Positions 1 to 9,024 are shown, counted from the stretch's first letter. The stretch is DNA of 64,000 nucleotides from Olivibacter sp. XZL3 (GCF_004368405.1 NZ_SBJH01000109.1:47192-111191), one strand, 5' to 3'. Notes: generated from the letters alone by a model not told the origin. A program made the numbers and translations.

Positions 1-242
1 ATGTGTTTATTTTAGATCCTTGGTGGAACCCAGCGGTAGAACAACAAGCTATTGATCGATCGCATCGCATTGGGCAAACGAAGAATGTGTTCATCTACAA
101 GTTTATCACGAAAGACAGTGTAGAAGAAAAAATTCTGGCCTTACAAGATCGCAAGAAGGTCATAGCGAACCAACTGATCACCACAGAAGAAAGCTTCGTT
201 AAGTCGTTAACGTCCGAGGACATTAAAGAGCTACTTACCTAA
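1..242 (+). CDS. SNF2-family helicase, C-terminal fragment (cut by window edge)
   Basis: This is the last 80 or so codons of a gene that begins before the window. The peptide contains DPWWNPAVEQQAIDRSHRIG followed by a QTKNVFIYKFI-like segment, which is the conserved end of the helicase C lobe (motifs V and VI, with the arginine of the DRSHRIGQ signature) in SNF2/Rad54-type ATPases. The closing KILALQDRKK segment is also typical of bacterial SNF2 proteins. Such proteins use ATP to move along double-stranded DNA and remodel bound proteins. The N-terminal lobe is not visible, so subfamily and start cannot be assigned. A short gap separates its stop from the convergent hexosaminidase gene. Confidence 0.9.
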   Translation, partial: VFILDPWWNPAVEQQAIDRSHRIGQTKNVFIYKFITKDSVEEKILALQDRKKVIANQLITTEESFVKSLTSEDIKELLT

Positions 243-295
243 GTTCGATCTCAGGTTATTAGGGAATAGTGAATTAGTAATTTTTTACTCCAACT

Positions 296-2560
296 TTAAT
301 AGACCACGATTTCGTCTGTAAAAAGGAACCCTTTTCTATCGTTTTTGCCAATAACGCGGATATAGCGGGCCAATCGGCCCTGAAGGTCGAAGCTAAAGGT
401 CTTAAACCTAAGCGACGAGTCGGTAGCGGGTACGTCATTATCCACCCTTTGCAGCTCACGGAAGTGCTTGCCGTCATCCGATGCAAGAATTTTCACGCTC
501 GACGGCATGTAGACGCCCGGCCCGGTAAGCTGCATAAACCGCAGCTTTACTTGATGTAATTCTTCTCGCCGTTCGAAATCGAGCGTTACATCAAAATCGC
601 CTAAAAATCCTTGCCATTCGCCATCTCCATAGCTTAATCCGCCGTATTGTCCATTCAGCAATGTGCTATCTGCATGTGCGGGATAGCTGTCGTTCCACTT
701 GTTGTTATAAATGATTTTTTTTCCAATTCCCTTATGTATATCGACGGTAAATTCCTTCACGTTTCCGAACCGAACGGAGTCTTTAAACACGGCTGCCTTA
801 ACGGTTGTGGTATTGAGCAACGACAAGGGGCTCAAGTATAAGGTAGCGTTCCTGGTAGGTTCACTCCCATCCGTGGTATACCTGATTTCTGGGTCGTATT
901 GTTCGGACGCGATCACTACAGTAGCCTTCTTCGTATTGGTGTCGTATTTACCTGTCATATCCACATCGTAGGAAGGTCTGTAGTAATTGACGTTTAATCG
1001 CTGTAAAAGCAGGTAGTGCTTCTGCAGGCGTTTTCGGAAATCCTGCCAGTTCCTTTTCTCCGTTGGCGTCCATGCAACTTCCGCCAGCGCAATAGCTCGA
1101 GGGAAAATCATGTATTCAACCTGCTCTTGCGTAGGCATATACTCAGTCCACACATTGGCCTGTACACCTAATATATGCGCTTGCTTATCTGCTGCAATAT
1201 CCGGCGAAATAGGATGATAAGCGTAAACTTTCTCTAAGGTTAAAAGGCCTCCCATTGCCTCCGGCTGCCCAATCGGATTGCTTTGATAAGAATCGAAATA
1301 CATATAGCTTCCAGGTGTCATGATGACATCATGTCCGGCATTTGCCGCCTCGACGCCCCCTTTTTCTCCTCGCCAGCTCATGACCGTTGCGTCCGGCGCT
1401 AAGCCACCTTCCAATATTTCATCCCACCCGATTAGCTTTCTTCCCTTCTCCTTCAAATAAGCGCCAACACGTTTGATCGCATAACTTTGCAGCCCTTCCT
1501 CATTTTCAAGATTTTCATTTCGTATCCGATCCTGGCATTTGGGACATCCCTTCCAGGCTTTCTTATCCACTTCATCGCCCCCGATGTGGATATAGGTAGA
1601 GGGGAAAATTTCCAGTACTTCATCCAACACGCCCGTGACAAACGAAAAGGTCTCTTCATTTCCGATACAGAACTCAGCATTTTTATAGGGCTCACCGGAA
1701 CAGGACAAATGAGGAAAAGCGGCCAACACTTCTTCACTATGGCCGGGTATTTCGATCTCCGGAATGACGGTAATGCCCCGATCTGCCGCATAAGCCACTA
1801 GATCACGCGCTTCCGCTTGGGTATAATAGCCCCCTGAAGCGTTGGGATCCCCCATTTCAAGGTATCGGCCTCCCTGATTTCGCCAATCTTTCCATTGCGG
1901 GTAATTGCGCCACGCTGCTTTTTGTGTAAGCGCCGGATACTTTTTGATTTCAAGGCGCCATCCGGCTCCGTCTGTTAAATGCCAATGAAAAGTATTCAAT
2001 TTATATAAAACCATCAGGTCGAGCATCCTTTTTAGAAAAGAGATCGGATAAAAATGACGCGAAACATCAAGCATTAATCCACGGTAGTTGAACTTGGGTT
2101 CATCCTTAATAGACGCGGCAGGCACTAAACGCCCGTCGGTTTGCGTATAAGCAATCTGCATGAGGGTTGCCAAAGCATGTATAACCGCCATCCGATTATG
2201 AGCAACGATCATTATTTTATCCGTGTCTACCTCCAACTGGTAAGCGCTTTCCGGCAAACGGTCTTCAGCCTCTGCTTGTAATAAAAAAATGCCTTTTTCC
2301 GGCAGCTTTTTCCGCGATTTCACCTTGTGCGCTGTTTCAAAATGAATATACGGGTGCGATCTGAGAAGCTCGGACTCTGCGGCGAAGTCTTGACTTACGT
2401 ATACGTCTACCATTTCAGGATATTGAAAATATCCCGTCCTTTCTTGTATAAATGTAGGCGCCGGGATAATAGAGAGACTATCTTGAGCAAAGATTACGGC
2501 TGGGCAAAAGCAAAGAATAAGCCATAGAAATAGCCCGGTAGAGAACTTCTTCTTTTCCAT
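296..2560 (-). CDS. Secreted beta-N-acetylhexosaminidase, GH20
   Basis: It removes terminal GlcNAc/GalNAc from chitin fragments or glycans, probably in the periplasm or at the surface. The ATG at 2560 is chosen because it opens a signal peptide (MEKKKFSTGLFLWLILCF...FAQ); an in-frame start 57 bases upstream would put a long extension before it. An N-terminal GH20b-like domain is followed by the GH20 barrel, which contains HIGGDEV with the catalytic Asp-Glu pair at about residues 329-330. A short chitobiase-type Ig-like segment (about 560-640) follows, and a discoidin/F5-8-type carbohydrate-binding domain closes the protein (VTLDFERREELHQVKLRFMQ region). At about 754 residues the length suits the family. 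A TAAGTTTG -7 box lies just upstream. Exact substrate cannot be told. Confidence 0.93.
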   Translation of the reverse strand: MEKKKFSTGLFLWLILCFCPAVIFAQDSLSIIPAPTFIQERTGYFQYPEMVDVYVSQDFAAESELLRSHPYIHFETAHKVKSRKKLPEKGIFLLQAEAEDRLPESAYQLEVDTDKIMIVAHNRMAVIHALATLMQIAYTQTDGRLVPAASIKDEPKFNYRGLMLDVSRHFYPISFLKRMLDLMVLYKLNTFHWHLTDGAGWRLEIKKYPALTQKAAWRNYPQWKDWRNQGGRYLEMGDPNASGGYYTQAEARDLVAYAADRGITVIPEIEIPGHSEEVLAAFPHLSCSGEPYKNAEFCIGNEETFSFVTGVLDEVLEIFPSTYIHIGGDEVDKKAWKGCPKCQDRIRNENLENEEGLQSYAIKRVGAYLKEKGRKLIGWDEILEGGLAPDATVMSWRGEKGGVEAANAGHDVIMTPGSYMYFDSYQSNPIGQPEAMGGLLTLEKVYAYHPISPDIAADKQAHILGVQANVWTEYMPTQEQVEYMIFPRAIALAEVAWTPTEKRNWQDFRKRLQKHYLLLQRLNVNYYRPSYDVDMTGKYDTNTKKATVVIASEQYDPEIRYTTDGSEPTRNATLYLSPLSLLNTTTVKAAVFKDSVRFGNVKEFTVDIHKGIGKKIIYNNKWNDSYPAHADSTLLNGQYGGLSYGDGEWQGFLGDFDVTLDFERREELHQVKLRFMQLTGPGVYMPSSVKILASDDGKHFRELQRVDNDVPATDSSLRFKTFSFDLQGRLARYIRVIGKNDRKGFLFTDEIVVY

Positions 2561-2586
2561 TCGTTTGTTAATAAGATCTGACGCTG

Positions 2587-2594
2587 CAAACTTA
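2587..2594 (-). promoter_or_regulatory. Candidate -7 promoter element of the hexosaminidase gene
   Basis: On the minus strand this reads TAAGTTTG, matching the Bacteroidota -7 consensus TAnnTTTG, about 27 bases before the ATG. A TTGG-like -33 partner lies about 19 bases further upstream but is imperfect. Confidence 0.45.
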
Positions 2595-2690
2595 GGGAAA
2601 TTAGCGCGTATATCCAATGTACGAAGGATGACCGGGATATCAATTTAATGCTTTAATGATAACGCCACCGTGTGCGAACTGTAATTTCGA

Positions 2691-3341
2691 CTAATTAAAC
2701 GAAAATTTCAGGTAGTTGATATTCTTATTGTCGGCTAAGTATTTTTTTTCGTAGTAAGTCTTTATGGCAAGCATATCATTTACGAGTTCGGAACGATATA
2801 AATCTTCCGTTTTGCAATGGAGCGTCAGTTTAAGCTCTTCTATTTTACCGAAGGTGTAGGCGTGTAGACCGTCGTTATCCGTTTTTAAATTGACGCAGCC
2901 TCCCTCTTTCAGAACATGACGATAACGCGCTAAAAACTTATCGGACGTTAAGCGCTTCTTTTCGCGACTAATTTGAGGTTGCGGGTCGGGAAAAGTTATC
3001 CAAATTTCGTCTACCTCTCCTTCCTCAAAGAAGTCCAGTAGGGTTTCAATCTGTATCCTTAAAAAAGCGACATTATTTATCAGCTCCTCCCGTGCGGTTT
3101 TCGCGCCCCTCCAAATACGATTCCCTTTGTAATCTACACCAATGAAATTCTTTTCCGGAAAAAGCTTCGCCATATTTACGGCATACTCCCCTTTGCCGCA
3201 GGCGAGCTCCAGCACGACAGGGTTGTTGTTACCAAAATGTTGTGAGGCCCACTTCCCTTTCATCACTTTTCCCTCCTCCAACTGTAACACGTTATCAAAG
3301 GTTGCTATCTCAGCAAATTTTCTCAATTTATCTTTTCCCAT
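2691..3341 (-). CDS. trmB: tRNA (guanine46-N7)-methyltransferase
   Basis: It transfers methyl from S-adenosylmethionine to N7 of G46 in the tRNA variable loop. The 216-residue protein has the class I SAM-binding motif VLELACGKGEYAV near residue 40, then FIGVDYKGNRIWRGAKTA, and the TrmB signature ITFPDPQPQ with K/R-rich continuation at about residue 115-130. The C-terminal RSELVNDMLAIKTYYEKKY segment is also characteristic of the family. Length is normal for TrmB. The ATG at 3341 is just behind a clear -33/-7 promoter, which supports this start. It is flanked by the hexosaminidase and M28 peptidase genes on the same strand but is likely transcribed from its own promoter. Confidence 0.95.
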   Translation of the reverse strand: MGKDKLRKFAEIATFDNVLQLEEGKVMKGKWASQHFGNNNPVVLELACGKGEYAVNMAKLFPEKNFIGVDYKGNRIWRGAKTAREELINNVAFLRIQIETLLDFFEEGEVDEIWITFPDPQPQISREKKRLTSDKFLARYRHVLKEGGCVNLKTDNDGLHAYTFGKIEELKLTLHCKTEDLYRSELVNDMLAIKTYYEKKYLADNKNINYLKFSFN

Positions 3342-3349
3342 TGCGGGTG

Positions 3350-3379
3350 CAAACTTAGATAAAAAGTTTTATACGCAAA
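3350..3379 (-). promoter_or_regulatory. Promoter of trmB (-33/-7 type)
   Basis: On the minus strand TTTG (3376-3379) is followed after 18 bases by TAAGTTTG (3350-3357), close to the Bacteroidota consensus TTTG-N19-21-TAnnTTTG. The predicted transcript start falls within a few bases of the ATG at 3341, so the mRNA would have an extremely short leader. Confidence 0.55.
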
Positions 3380-3424
3380 ATAGTTGTGAGTTGTCCGTTG
3401 CCGGTTGCGAGTGGCCTAGAACAC

Positions 3425-4876
3425 CTACCAACGCCAATCGCCTGAAATGCGCAGTGGCTCTTCCAGTTTATTTTTAATCATGAGCGCCTTTACTTCTTCG
3501 TCGGAAAGCCTTTTGGCCTCAATCTCCGGGGCATCCGCTATGCCGTAGGCCAGCATCGCACTAAAGCGAACGGTATTGATGAGCCCCTGCTTGTCCACCA
3601 AGTTTATATGGTCACAATCGGCATGATAACAATTAAGAACGTCCTTACTTAGGTAAGTATCCCCGCCGCCACCGGTAGGTATCCCTTGCAGCATAAAGGG
3701 CTGATGATCGCTGTGTAAACCAGTTCTGCCCTGAAAGTTATTCTTAAACGCTGTGTCTACAGCCTGCACCTGTTTTCCGATGGTCTCAAACAAGGGTCTA
3801 CTTTCTTCTACGCTTGCCTGAAAACTTTTTGGATTGTTGGTCATATCAAAATTCAGCATATAGCGAATATCATCGATACGCTTATCCTCTATAGCTCGTT
3901 GCACATAAGCTTTCGAACCAAGCAAACCTTCTTCTTCGCCCATAAAGAGCACGAATTCAATCGTTCGACGCGGTTTCAGGTTCAGTTTTTTAAGCGTCCG
4001 AGCCATATCGATTACTGCAAAAGCGCCTATACCGTTATCAATTGCCCCCGTAGCCAAATCCCAACTGTCTAAATGTCCGCCAACGACTATCTTTTCTTCC
4101 GGTAATGCAGTCCCTTTTATACGCGCGATAACGTTACGGGCGGTGATCGGGCCGGCATAGTTTGTCATTGCAATAGAAGCAATTACTTTTCCCTTGCTTG
4201 CCAACGAATCTTTTAGGGCCAAGCCGTCTTCCAAACCAATACATACAGCAGGAATTGAAATCAGGCTTCCTGTCACAGAAGCAGTTCCTGTGAGTAACAC
4301 CCCGCCTGGAACCGTATTATAAAGCATAATTCCTTTTGCTCCATATTTAATAGCCAGCGCAGTTTTCTCCGATCGATGTAAGTTTTTTGCAAGTGGGTCA
4401 GCATCTGGCAACACACCTAAATAAGCCAAAACAATTTTCCCTTTCGCTTTGCCGGGATCTGCCAGGTAGTCGGTCTCCAACCCACTTCCCATATCCACCA
4501 ATTCTGCAGTTAAATCGACCTTTTGTGGCGCATGGGCAAGCGCTACCGCTTTGATATCTTTCCTGTTATCTGTTATCTTGACTGAAAGGGTACCTCTGCT
4601 CCAGCCCTCTGCTTCAAATGCTTGAAAAGACACGTCCTCGAAACCATAGGACTTGAAGAGGTCGTAGGCAAATTGCTCTGCCTTAGCACCGTTCTCTGAG
4701 CCTGTTAATCGATGCCCGATGCGCTCGGTAGCTGTTGCTAGCGAGGTATAAGCTTCCGAATGATGGAGTACCTCATCGTTTATCGCCTTGAAAGTAGAAA
4801 TCAATGTTTCGTTCGACTGACAAAAAGCGCTGGAAACGAGAAAAAAGAGCGTGAAGGATAGGAAGCATTTAAGCAT
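3425..4876 (-). CDS. Exported M28-family zinc metallopeptidase
   Basis: A di-zinc aminopeptidase/carboxypeptidase Q-like enzyme. The ATG at 4876 starts a clean signal peptide (MLKCFLSFTLFFLVSSAFCQ); the longer reading begins with TTG three codons earlier and is less likely. A PA-type insert around residues 130-240 precedes the catalytic domain. There, GGHLDSWD gives His268 and Asp270 as likely zinc ligands, IDNGIGAFA contains the bridging Asp, and MGEEEGLLGSKAY supplies the catalytic and metal Glu at about 314-315. LHSDHQPF and YHADCDH near the C-terminus carry the remaining ligands. The protein probably digests peptides in the periplasm. Substrate preference is not visible. It is on the same strand as the rRNA methyltransferase gene, with 136 bases between them. 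Confidence 0.93.
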   Translation of the reverse strand: MLKCFLSFTLFFLVSSAFCQSNETLISTFKAINDEVLHHSEAYTSLATATERIGHRLTGSENGAKAEQFAYDLFKSYGFEDVSFQAFEAEGWSRGTLSVKITDNRKDIKAVALAHAPQKVDLTAELVDMGSGLETDYLADPGKAKGKIVLAYLGVLPDADPLAKNLHRSEKTALAIKYGAKGIMLYNTVPGGVLLTGTASVTGSLISIPAVCIGLEDGLALKDSLASKGKVIASIAMTNYAGPITARNVIARIKGTALPEEKIVVGGHLDSWDLATGAIDNGIGAFAVIDMARTLKKLNLKPRRTIEFVLFMGEEEGLLGSKAYVQRAIEDKRIDDIRYMLNFDMTNNPKSFQASVEESRPLFETIGKQVQAVDTAFKNNFQGRTGLHSDHQPFMLQGIPTGGGGDTYLSKDVLNCYHADCDHINLVDKQGLINTVRFSAMLAYGIADAPEIEAKRLSDEEVKALMIKNKLEEPLRISGDWRW

Positions 4877-5012
4877 ATTATTCAAAATTAGTGACCAAAT
4901 GATTAAGTGATATGCAATATTAACGATTTGCAGGTAAAAACAATTGTTGGCCGCATATTTTAACGTCTTTTTTCTACAACACTGCTTTGCCGAAAGCTAT
5001 CGGAAACAATTA

Positions 5013-6197
5013 TTAAACAACCCGACAAAGTAATCCCTTTAAATATTCCCCTTCAGGAAAAGAGGCTCTAATGGGGTGATCCTCGGGCTGGGTAAACTGA
5101 TAAATAAACTGTATCTCTTTTCCGGCATCCAGCGCAGCCCAAGCCAAGACCTGTTTAAAGGTATCGATGTCCATAGCGCCAGAGCACGAAAAGGTAGCGA
5201 GGAGTCCCCCGCTTTGCAGCAAAGACAAACCTAGTCGATTCAGTTCCTTATACGCGCGGGAAGCTTTTTCTAAACTGCTTCTTGACGGCGCATATTTCGG
5301 AGGATCTAAAATAACGATATCGAATTTTTCGTTTTGTTCCTTAAATAGCTTCAGCTGCTTATTGACGTCACTTTGAATGGCTTTATGCCTGGCGCTATCG
5401 AGTCCGTTCTCGCTTATATTATGACCTAAGGTCTCCATGGCCAGGGCGGAGCTATCAACGCTATACACTTCTGCTGCCCCCATTTTTAAAGCATTTAAGC
5501 TAAAACCACCTGAATAGCAAAAACAGTCGAGCACCTTTTTACCATAAGCATATTGGGCTACAATTAATCGATTGACTCGCTGATCGCAGTAGAAGCCGGA
5601 CTTTTGCCCGGCGGCTATATTCACCTTATAAGAGACGCCATTTTCGATTACGTCGACGAATTCTGGAGGGTGCTCACCAAAAAGGACGCCTCCTTCAGCC
5701 ATTAAACCGTCATGGGCCCGCGCCGCCCCGTCTTCCCGTTGATAGATGCCTTTCGGTTGCAGCAATTGCCTCAATTCATCAATAACGATGGCTTTTACAC
5801 GCTCGATACCGGCGGTTAATATCTGTAGGGATATAAAGTCGCCGAAGCGATCTGCTATCAATCCCGGTAAAAAATCGGCTTCGCTGAAAATAAGCCGTGC
5901 GGTATTGGTTTGGTTGGTAAAAAGACTGGCCCTTGCGCCGACTGCTTTCCGGATGCGCGCTCGCCACCAATCTTCATCGATCTGCTTTGCCGGATTCCAT
6001 TCCAACAGGCGTATTGCTACACGCGACTCGCCGTTGTAATAACCATAGGCGATGAATTCACGATCGTCGTTATAAACACGTACTACATCGCCATTTGTCG
6101 GCTTTCCCCCCGTCGTTGCTATCGCTCCCGAAAACACCCATGGGTGTAATTGCCATGCCGCTTTATCTTTACCTTTTTTTAATATAATTTCTGCCAT
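5013..6197 (-). CDS. PUA-domain class I rRNA methyltransferase (RlmI/RlmK-like)
   Basis: A SAM-dependent RNA methyltransferase of the RlmI type, which makes m5C in 23S rRNA in E. coli; the exact target here is inferred only by family. The start at 6197 gives MAEIILKKGKDKAAWQLHPW, the usual N-terminus of the PUA domain; the longer reading adds nine residues without similarity. The N-terminal PUA domain (1-80) is followed by a linker domain and the Rossmann fold with VLDCFCYSGGFSLNALKMG (SAM motif I), YSVDSSALAM (motif II) and IVILDPPKYAPSRSS (motif IV). FSCSGAMD near the C-terminus supplies the catalytic cysteine region typical of the m5C enzymes. About 394 residues, normal length. A TAAGTTTG box lies about 78 bases upstream. 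Confidence 0.9.
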   Translation of the reverse strand: MAEIILKKGKDKAAWQLHPWVFSGAIATTGGKPTNGDVVRVYNDDREFIAYGYYNGESRVAIRLLEWNPAKQIDEDWWRARIRKAVGARASLFTNQTNTARLIFSEADFLPGLIADRFGDFISLQILTAGIERVKAIVIDELRQLLQPKGIYQREDGAARAHDGLMAEGGVLFGEHPPEFVDVIENGVSYKVNIAAGQKSGFYCDQRVNRLIVAQYAYGKKVLDCFCYSGGFSLNALKMGAAEVYSVDSSALAMETLGHNISENGLDSARHKAIQSDVNKQLKLFKEQNEKFDIVILDPPKYAPSRSSLEKASRAYKELNRLGLSLLQSGGLLATFSCSGAMDIDTFKQVLAWAALDAGKEIQFIYQFTQPEDHPIRASFPEGEYLKGLLCRVV

Positions 6198-6274
6198 CTT
6201 TAGTGCCCTAACGCAGGCATCCAAAAAGTTGCCGTTTCCGAATCAACTCTTTAGATGCCTCTCTTAAACAAGGT

Positions 6275-6282
6275 CAAACTTA
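6275..6282 (-). promoter_or_regulatory. Candidate -7 element of the rRNA methyltransferase gene
   Basis: TAAGTTTG on the minus strand, matching TAnnTTTG. No convincing -33 TTTG is present at the expected distance, so the call is tentative. Confidence 0.35.
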
Positions 6283-6355
6283 GATAAAATGGCTGGCATT
6301 CTCCACCATGGATGTGATAAAAAGCGGTAAAGCACCAGCATTAAGCTGTAAGCAC

Positions 6356-6392
6356 TATACCTTAGGCCCTAAGGTATAAGGCCTAAGGTATA
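6356..6392. repeat. Perfect palindrome plus repeat unit in intergenic space
   Basis: TATACCTTAGG (6356-6366) and CCTAAGGTATA (6368-6378) form an 11-bp inverted repeat around one base, and CCTAAGGTATA is repeated directly at 6382-6392. It lies in the 345-base gap between the divergent methyltransferase and ECF sigma genes. The surrounding bases contain further reiterated words (AAGCTGTAAGC at 6343, also near 8920). Function unknown; it could be a mobile intergenic repeat or a binding site. Confidence 0.7.
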
Positions 6393-6432
6393 GGGATAAG
6401 CTACAGGAAATAAGGGATAAGGCAATAATGGA

Positions 6433-6462
6433 CTGGCAACTAATAACTAATAACCAACAACT
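6433..6462. repeat. Low-complexity intergenic repeat (TAACTAATAAC type)
   Basis: A run built from AACTAATAAC words with GGCAACTAA at its left edge. The reverse complement TTAGTTGCC recurs near 63909, and related words occur in gaps near 3382-3416 and 35778-35822. It appears to be a dispersed non-coding repeat family rather than a gene. Confidence 0.45.
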
Positions 6463-6542
6463 ATTTCCCAAAAAAACAGCAACCGTATGCAACACCTTTC
6501 AACCTGCTGCGTCTATTAGACAAAGAACAATAAATAATTACA

Positions 6543-7079
6543 TTGGAAGTCAGCTATAGCGACCCGCATGAAGATTTGATTGCCGACTGTAAGAAAGGCA
6601 ACCGGCAAGCTCAATTTAAATTGTACAAGCTTTATTCGAAAGCCATGTATAATACAGCTTTGCGTATTGTGCTCGACGCGGAGGAAGCGGCTGATGTGCT
6701 GCAGGACGCATTTATTGACGCTTTTAAGCGGTTGGACAGCTTTCGGCAAGAAAGTACCTTCGGCTTATGGATGAAACAGATTGTTGTTAATAAATCGCTC
6801 TCGGCGCTAAGAAAGAGAACCGTCGTTTTTGAATCTATCAGCGATATAGACGATGTAGCGGATGAAGAGATCGAAGAAAGCAACTACAGCTTTCAATTAG
6901 AAAAGGTAAAAGAAGCGATCAATCAATTAGCAGCGGGTTATCGCCTGGTTTTAACGCTTTATCTATTGGAAGGCTACGACCACGAGGAGATCGCCCATAT
7001 ACTCAAAATCAGCGAAAACACTTCTCGTACGCAATTTTTAAGAGCAAAAAGAAAACTATTGGAGATACTTAAGAATTAA
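6543..7079 (+). CDS. ECF-type RNA polymerase sigma factor
   Basis: A sigma-70-family extracytoplasmic function factor of 178 residues. Region 2 spans roughly residues 15-85 with the LYSKAMYNTALRIV and EEAADVLQDAFIDAFK segments, which bind core polymerase and the -10 DNA. Region 4 (about 115-175) contains an LEGYDHEEIAHILKISENTS helix-turn-helix for -35 recognition. Translation appears to start at TTG 6543; no in-frame ATG fits the conserved N-terminus. The next two genes follow closely on the same strand and the third overlaps the second, so this is an operon whose downstream products likely include the cognate anti-sigma. No promoter was assigned; the 345-base gap upstream carries palindromic repeats. 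Confidence 0.92.
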   Translation: MEVSYSDPHEDLIADCKKGNRQAQFKLYKLYSKAMYNTALRIVLDAEEAADVLQDAFIDAFKRLDSFRQESTFGLWMKQIVVNKSLSALRKRTVVFESISDIDDVADEEIEESNYSFQLEKVKEAINQLAAGYRLVLTLYLLEGYDHEEIAHILKISENTSRTQFLRAKRKLLEILKN

Positions 7080-7163
7080 AATAATGTATCCATCAAAATG
7101 TGGGTTTGGAAAGTTAATAGAAGCCGCTCTTTGGCCAAAAGGAGCTTCGTAAAAAATTTAAGT

Positions 7164-7709
7164 ATGGGAGATATTGAGAAATTCATTACCGACAACAGGA
7201 AAGCATTTGATGATGAATTACCACCTGATGGGATTTGGGAGAACATAACAGCGGTTTTCGAGGGGGAAGATTTAATAAAAAAGCGCGAGAAATCCTTACG
7301 TCTTAGGACTATGGTATCGGCAGCAGCCATGTTGGTGCTAATAGCTAGTGCGGCCATCTTATTTTACTATACACGTCCGTCTGCCCGTCTTGACTACAGT
7401 CAGATAGACCCGGTATTAGCGAAACAACAAGTAGAATACGCTTCGCTGATTAATGAGAAAAAAGATGCTTTATCGACTATGGCTATGAACGATCCACAGT
7501 TGTATCAGGAATTTACAGCGGTTATTGAAAAAATGCAGGCAAACTACAAACAACTCAAAACGGAACTCAATCAAAGTCCAAATAAAGAGTTAACCTTAGA
7601 AGCGATGATCAATAACCTAAAGGTACAGATTGAAGTTCTTAATCAACAGTTGGAAATTTTAAATTATATCCATAAACAAGAAAAAAAGACTCCTTATGAA
7701 CAGATATAA
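7164..7709 (+). CDS. Anti-sigma-factor-like single-pass membrane protein
   Basis: A 181-residue protein just downstream of the ECF sigma gene. The start at 7164 (MGDIEKFITDNRKAFDDELP) is preferred because it gives the short acidic cytoplasmic segment usual for Bacteroidota anti-sigma-like proteins; the longer reading adds 22 basic residues. One transmembrane helix is visible at about 54-73 (VSAAAMLVLIASAAILFYY), followed by a periplasmic coiled-coil-like region with many Q, K and E residues (about 90-175). No zinc-binding anti-sigma motif is present. Function as the anti-sigma of the upstream factor is inferred from position and topology. It overlaps the next gene by 14 bases. Confidence 0.65.
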   Translation: MGDIEKFITDNRKAFDDELPPDGIWENITAVFEGEDLIKKREKSLRLRTMVSAAAMLVLIASAAILFYYTRPSARLDYSQIDPVLAKQQVEYASLINEKKDALSTMAMNDPQLYQEFTAVIEKMQANYKQLKTELNQSPNKELTLEAMINNLKVQIEVLNQQLEILNYIHKQEKKTPYEQI

Positions 7710-8910
7710 AATCGCTGTCTATATAACTATAGCTCCCTTGCTTATACTGAGCCAGCTTACCTTGGCTCAAGACGAAAACGGAGGAAAGAAACTAGCCCAT
7801 AGCCTTGAAGCGACCGCTGCAAAAATTGAAGGTATGACGAACAAGCTGACAAAGCAGCTGAAAGAGATCAACACCGATGAAATTGTGCAACGCGCCGAGC
7901 GAATCGCCCGTTTTTCTGAAGAGCAGGCAGAGAAAATAGTAAGCAAGACGGCAACTATCGATTGGGAAAATGAGCTTCCCCTGTTGGATCCAAAAAATGG
8001 GGGCGTAGAACAAACGAAGACGGTACAAAAAGTTTATATTATGTCCAGAAACACCCCACTGACTATTGACAACCGTTATGGCAAGGTGGAAGTAAAGACT
8101 TGGGCAAAGAATGAAATTAAAGTAGACATCGTCATCAGGGCCGTGGAAGCCTCGGGAAGCAAAGCCGAGGAAATCATCAACAGTGTTTCCATTGCCGAAA
8201 CGAAGTCTCCGAATAATATTTCATTGGTTACGCAAATCAACAGGGGAAAATCAAGTTGGTGGAACAATGTTGTTAGCGGAAATAACCGAGGCGTACAGAT
8301 CAATTACCTGGTGTACTTGCCAAAAACGAACTCGCTCACCATCAACAATAGATACGGTGCCGTCATTTTGCCCGATTTAGCAGGCAGTGTAGACTTGGAC
8401 GTTTCCTACGGCAGTTTAAATGCCGGCAGATTGTCGGGCAGTAGTATCCGCGTTAATTCCAGCTACGGATCAGCAAAAATTGTGTCTGTAAAAGATGCCG
8501 TCTTAGATTTCAAATATGGCAGTATGGATTTAGGCGAAGCCGAAAATATACAGTTAAACATTGGATATTGTGGTGGCAGTCAAATAGGCGTTCTTAAAAG
8601 CTCAGGCGATGTTGCTATCAAATATTCCGGAGGCTTCAAGATTGGATTAGCCGAAACCATTCGGAAATTGAACCTAGATGCGGCATATTCGTCGAGCACT
8701 GTCCGAATTGATCCTGCCGCTCATTTCTCTTATCAAGTTGATGTTAGCTACGGCGGATTCGACAAAGGCCATGCTGTTATTACAAAAGAAGAGCCCGACC
8801 CTAGCGAACGTGGTCCGAAGCTTCATAAAACCTACCATGGCTATTTCGGAAAAAGTTCGGCTAACCAGGTACGAATCGACTCGAAATATGGTTCGATAAC
8901 GTTTAAGTAG
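7696..8910 (+). CDS. Exported DUF4097-like beta-repeat protein
   Basis: A 404-residue protein with an N-terminal signal peptide (residues 1-24, ending LTLAQ). After an alpha-helical segment rich in K and E (25-90), the rest is a regular series of about 20-residue repeats, each carrying an aromatic-Gly turn such as NRYGKV, NRYGAV, VSYGSL, SSYGSA, FKYGSM, VSYGGF and SKYGSI. This periodicity suggests a right-handed beta-helix or beta-roll, as in the DUF4097/DUF4098 adhesin-like families. Genes of this type commonly follow ECF sigma/anti-sigma pairs in Bacteroidota; the function is not known. Its start codon lies within the end of the preceding gene, implying translational coupling and co-regulation with the sigma factor. 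Confidence 0.8.
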   Translation: MNRYKIAVYITIAPLLILSQLTLAQDENGGKKLAHSLEATAAKIEGMTNKLTKQLKEINTDEIVQRAERIARFSEEQAEKIVSKTATIDWENELPLLDPKNGGVEQTKTVQKVYIMSRNTPLTIDNRYGKVEVKTWAKNEIKVDIVIRAVEASGSKAEEIINSVSIAETKSPNNISLVTQINRGKSSWWNNVVSGNNRGVQINYLVYLPKTNSLTINNRYGAVILPDLAGSVDLDVSYGSLNAGRLSGSSIRVNSSYGSAKIVSVKDAVLDFKYGSMDLGEAENIQLNIGYCGGSQIGVLKSSGDVAIKYSGGFKIGLAETIRKLNLDAAYSSSTVRIDPAAHFSYQVDVSYGGFDKGHAVITKEEPDPSERGPKLHKTYHGYFGKSSANQVRIDSKYGSITFK

Positions 8911-9024
8911 TTGCTGTAAGCTGTAAGCATTAGGCTTTAAGCTTATAACTTCGGTCCATTTTTACTTTTTAATTTAGATGTAACCAATAATTAAAAGTTG
9001 CGTCTTATATAAAACGTAATCTAT

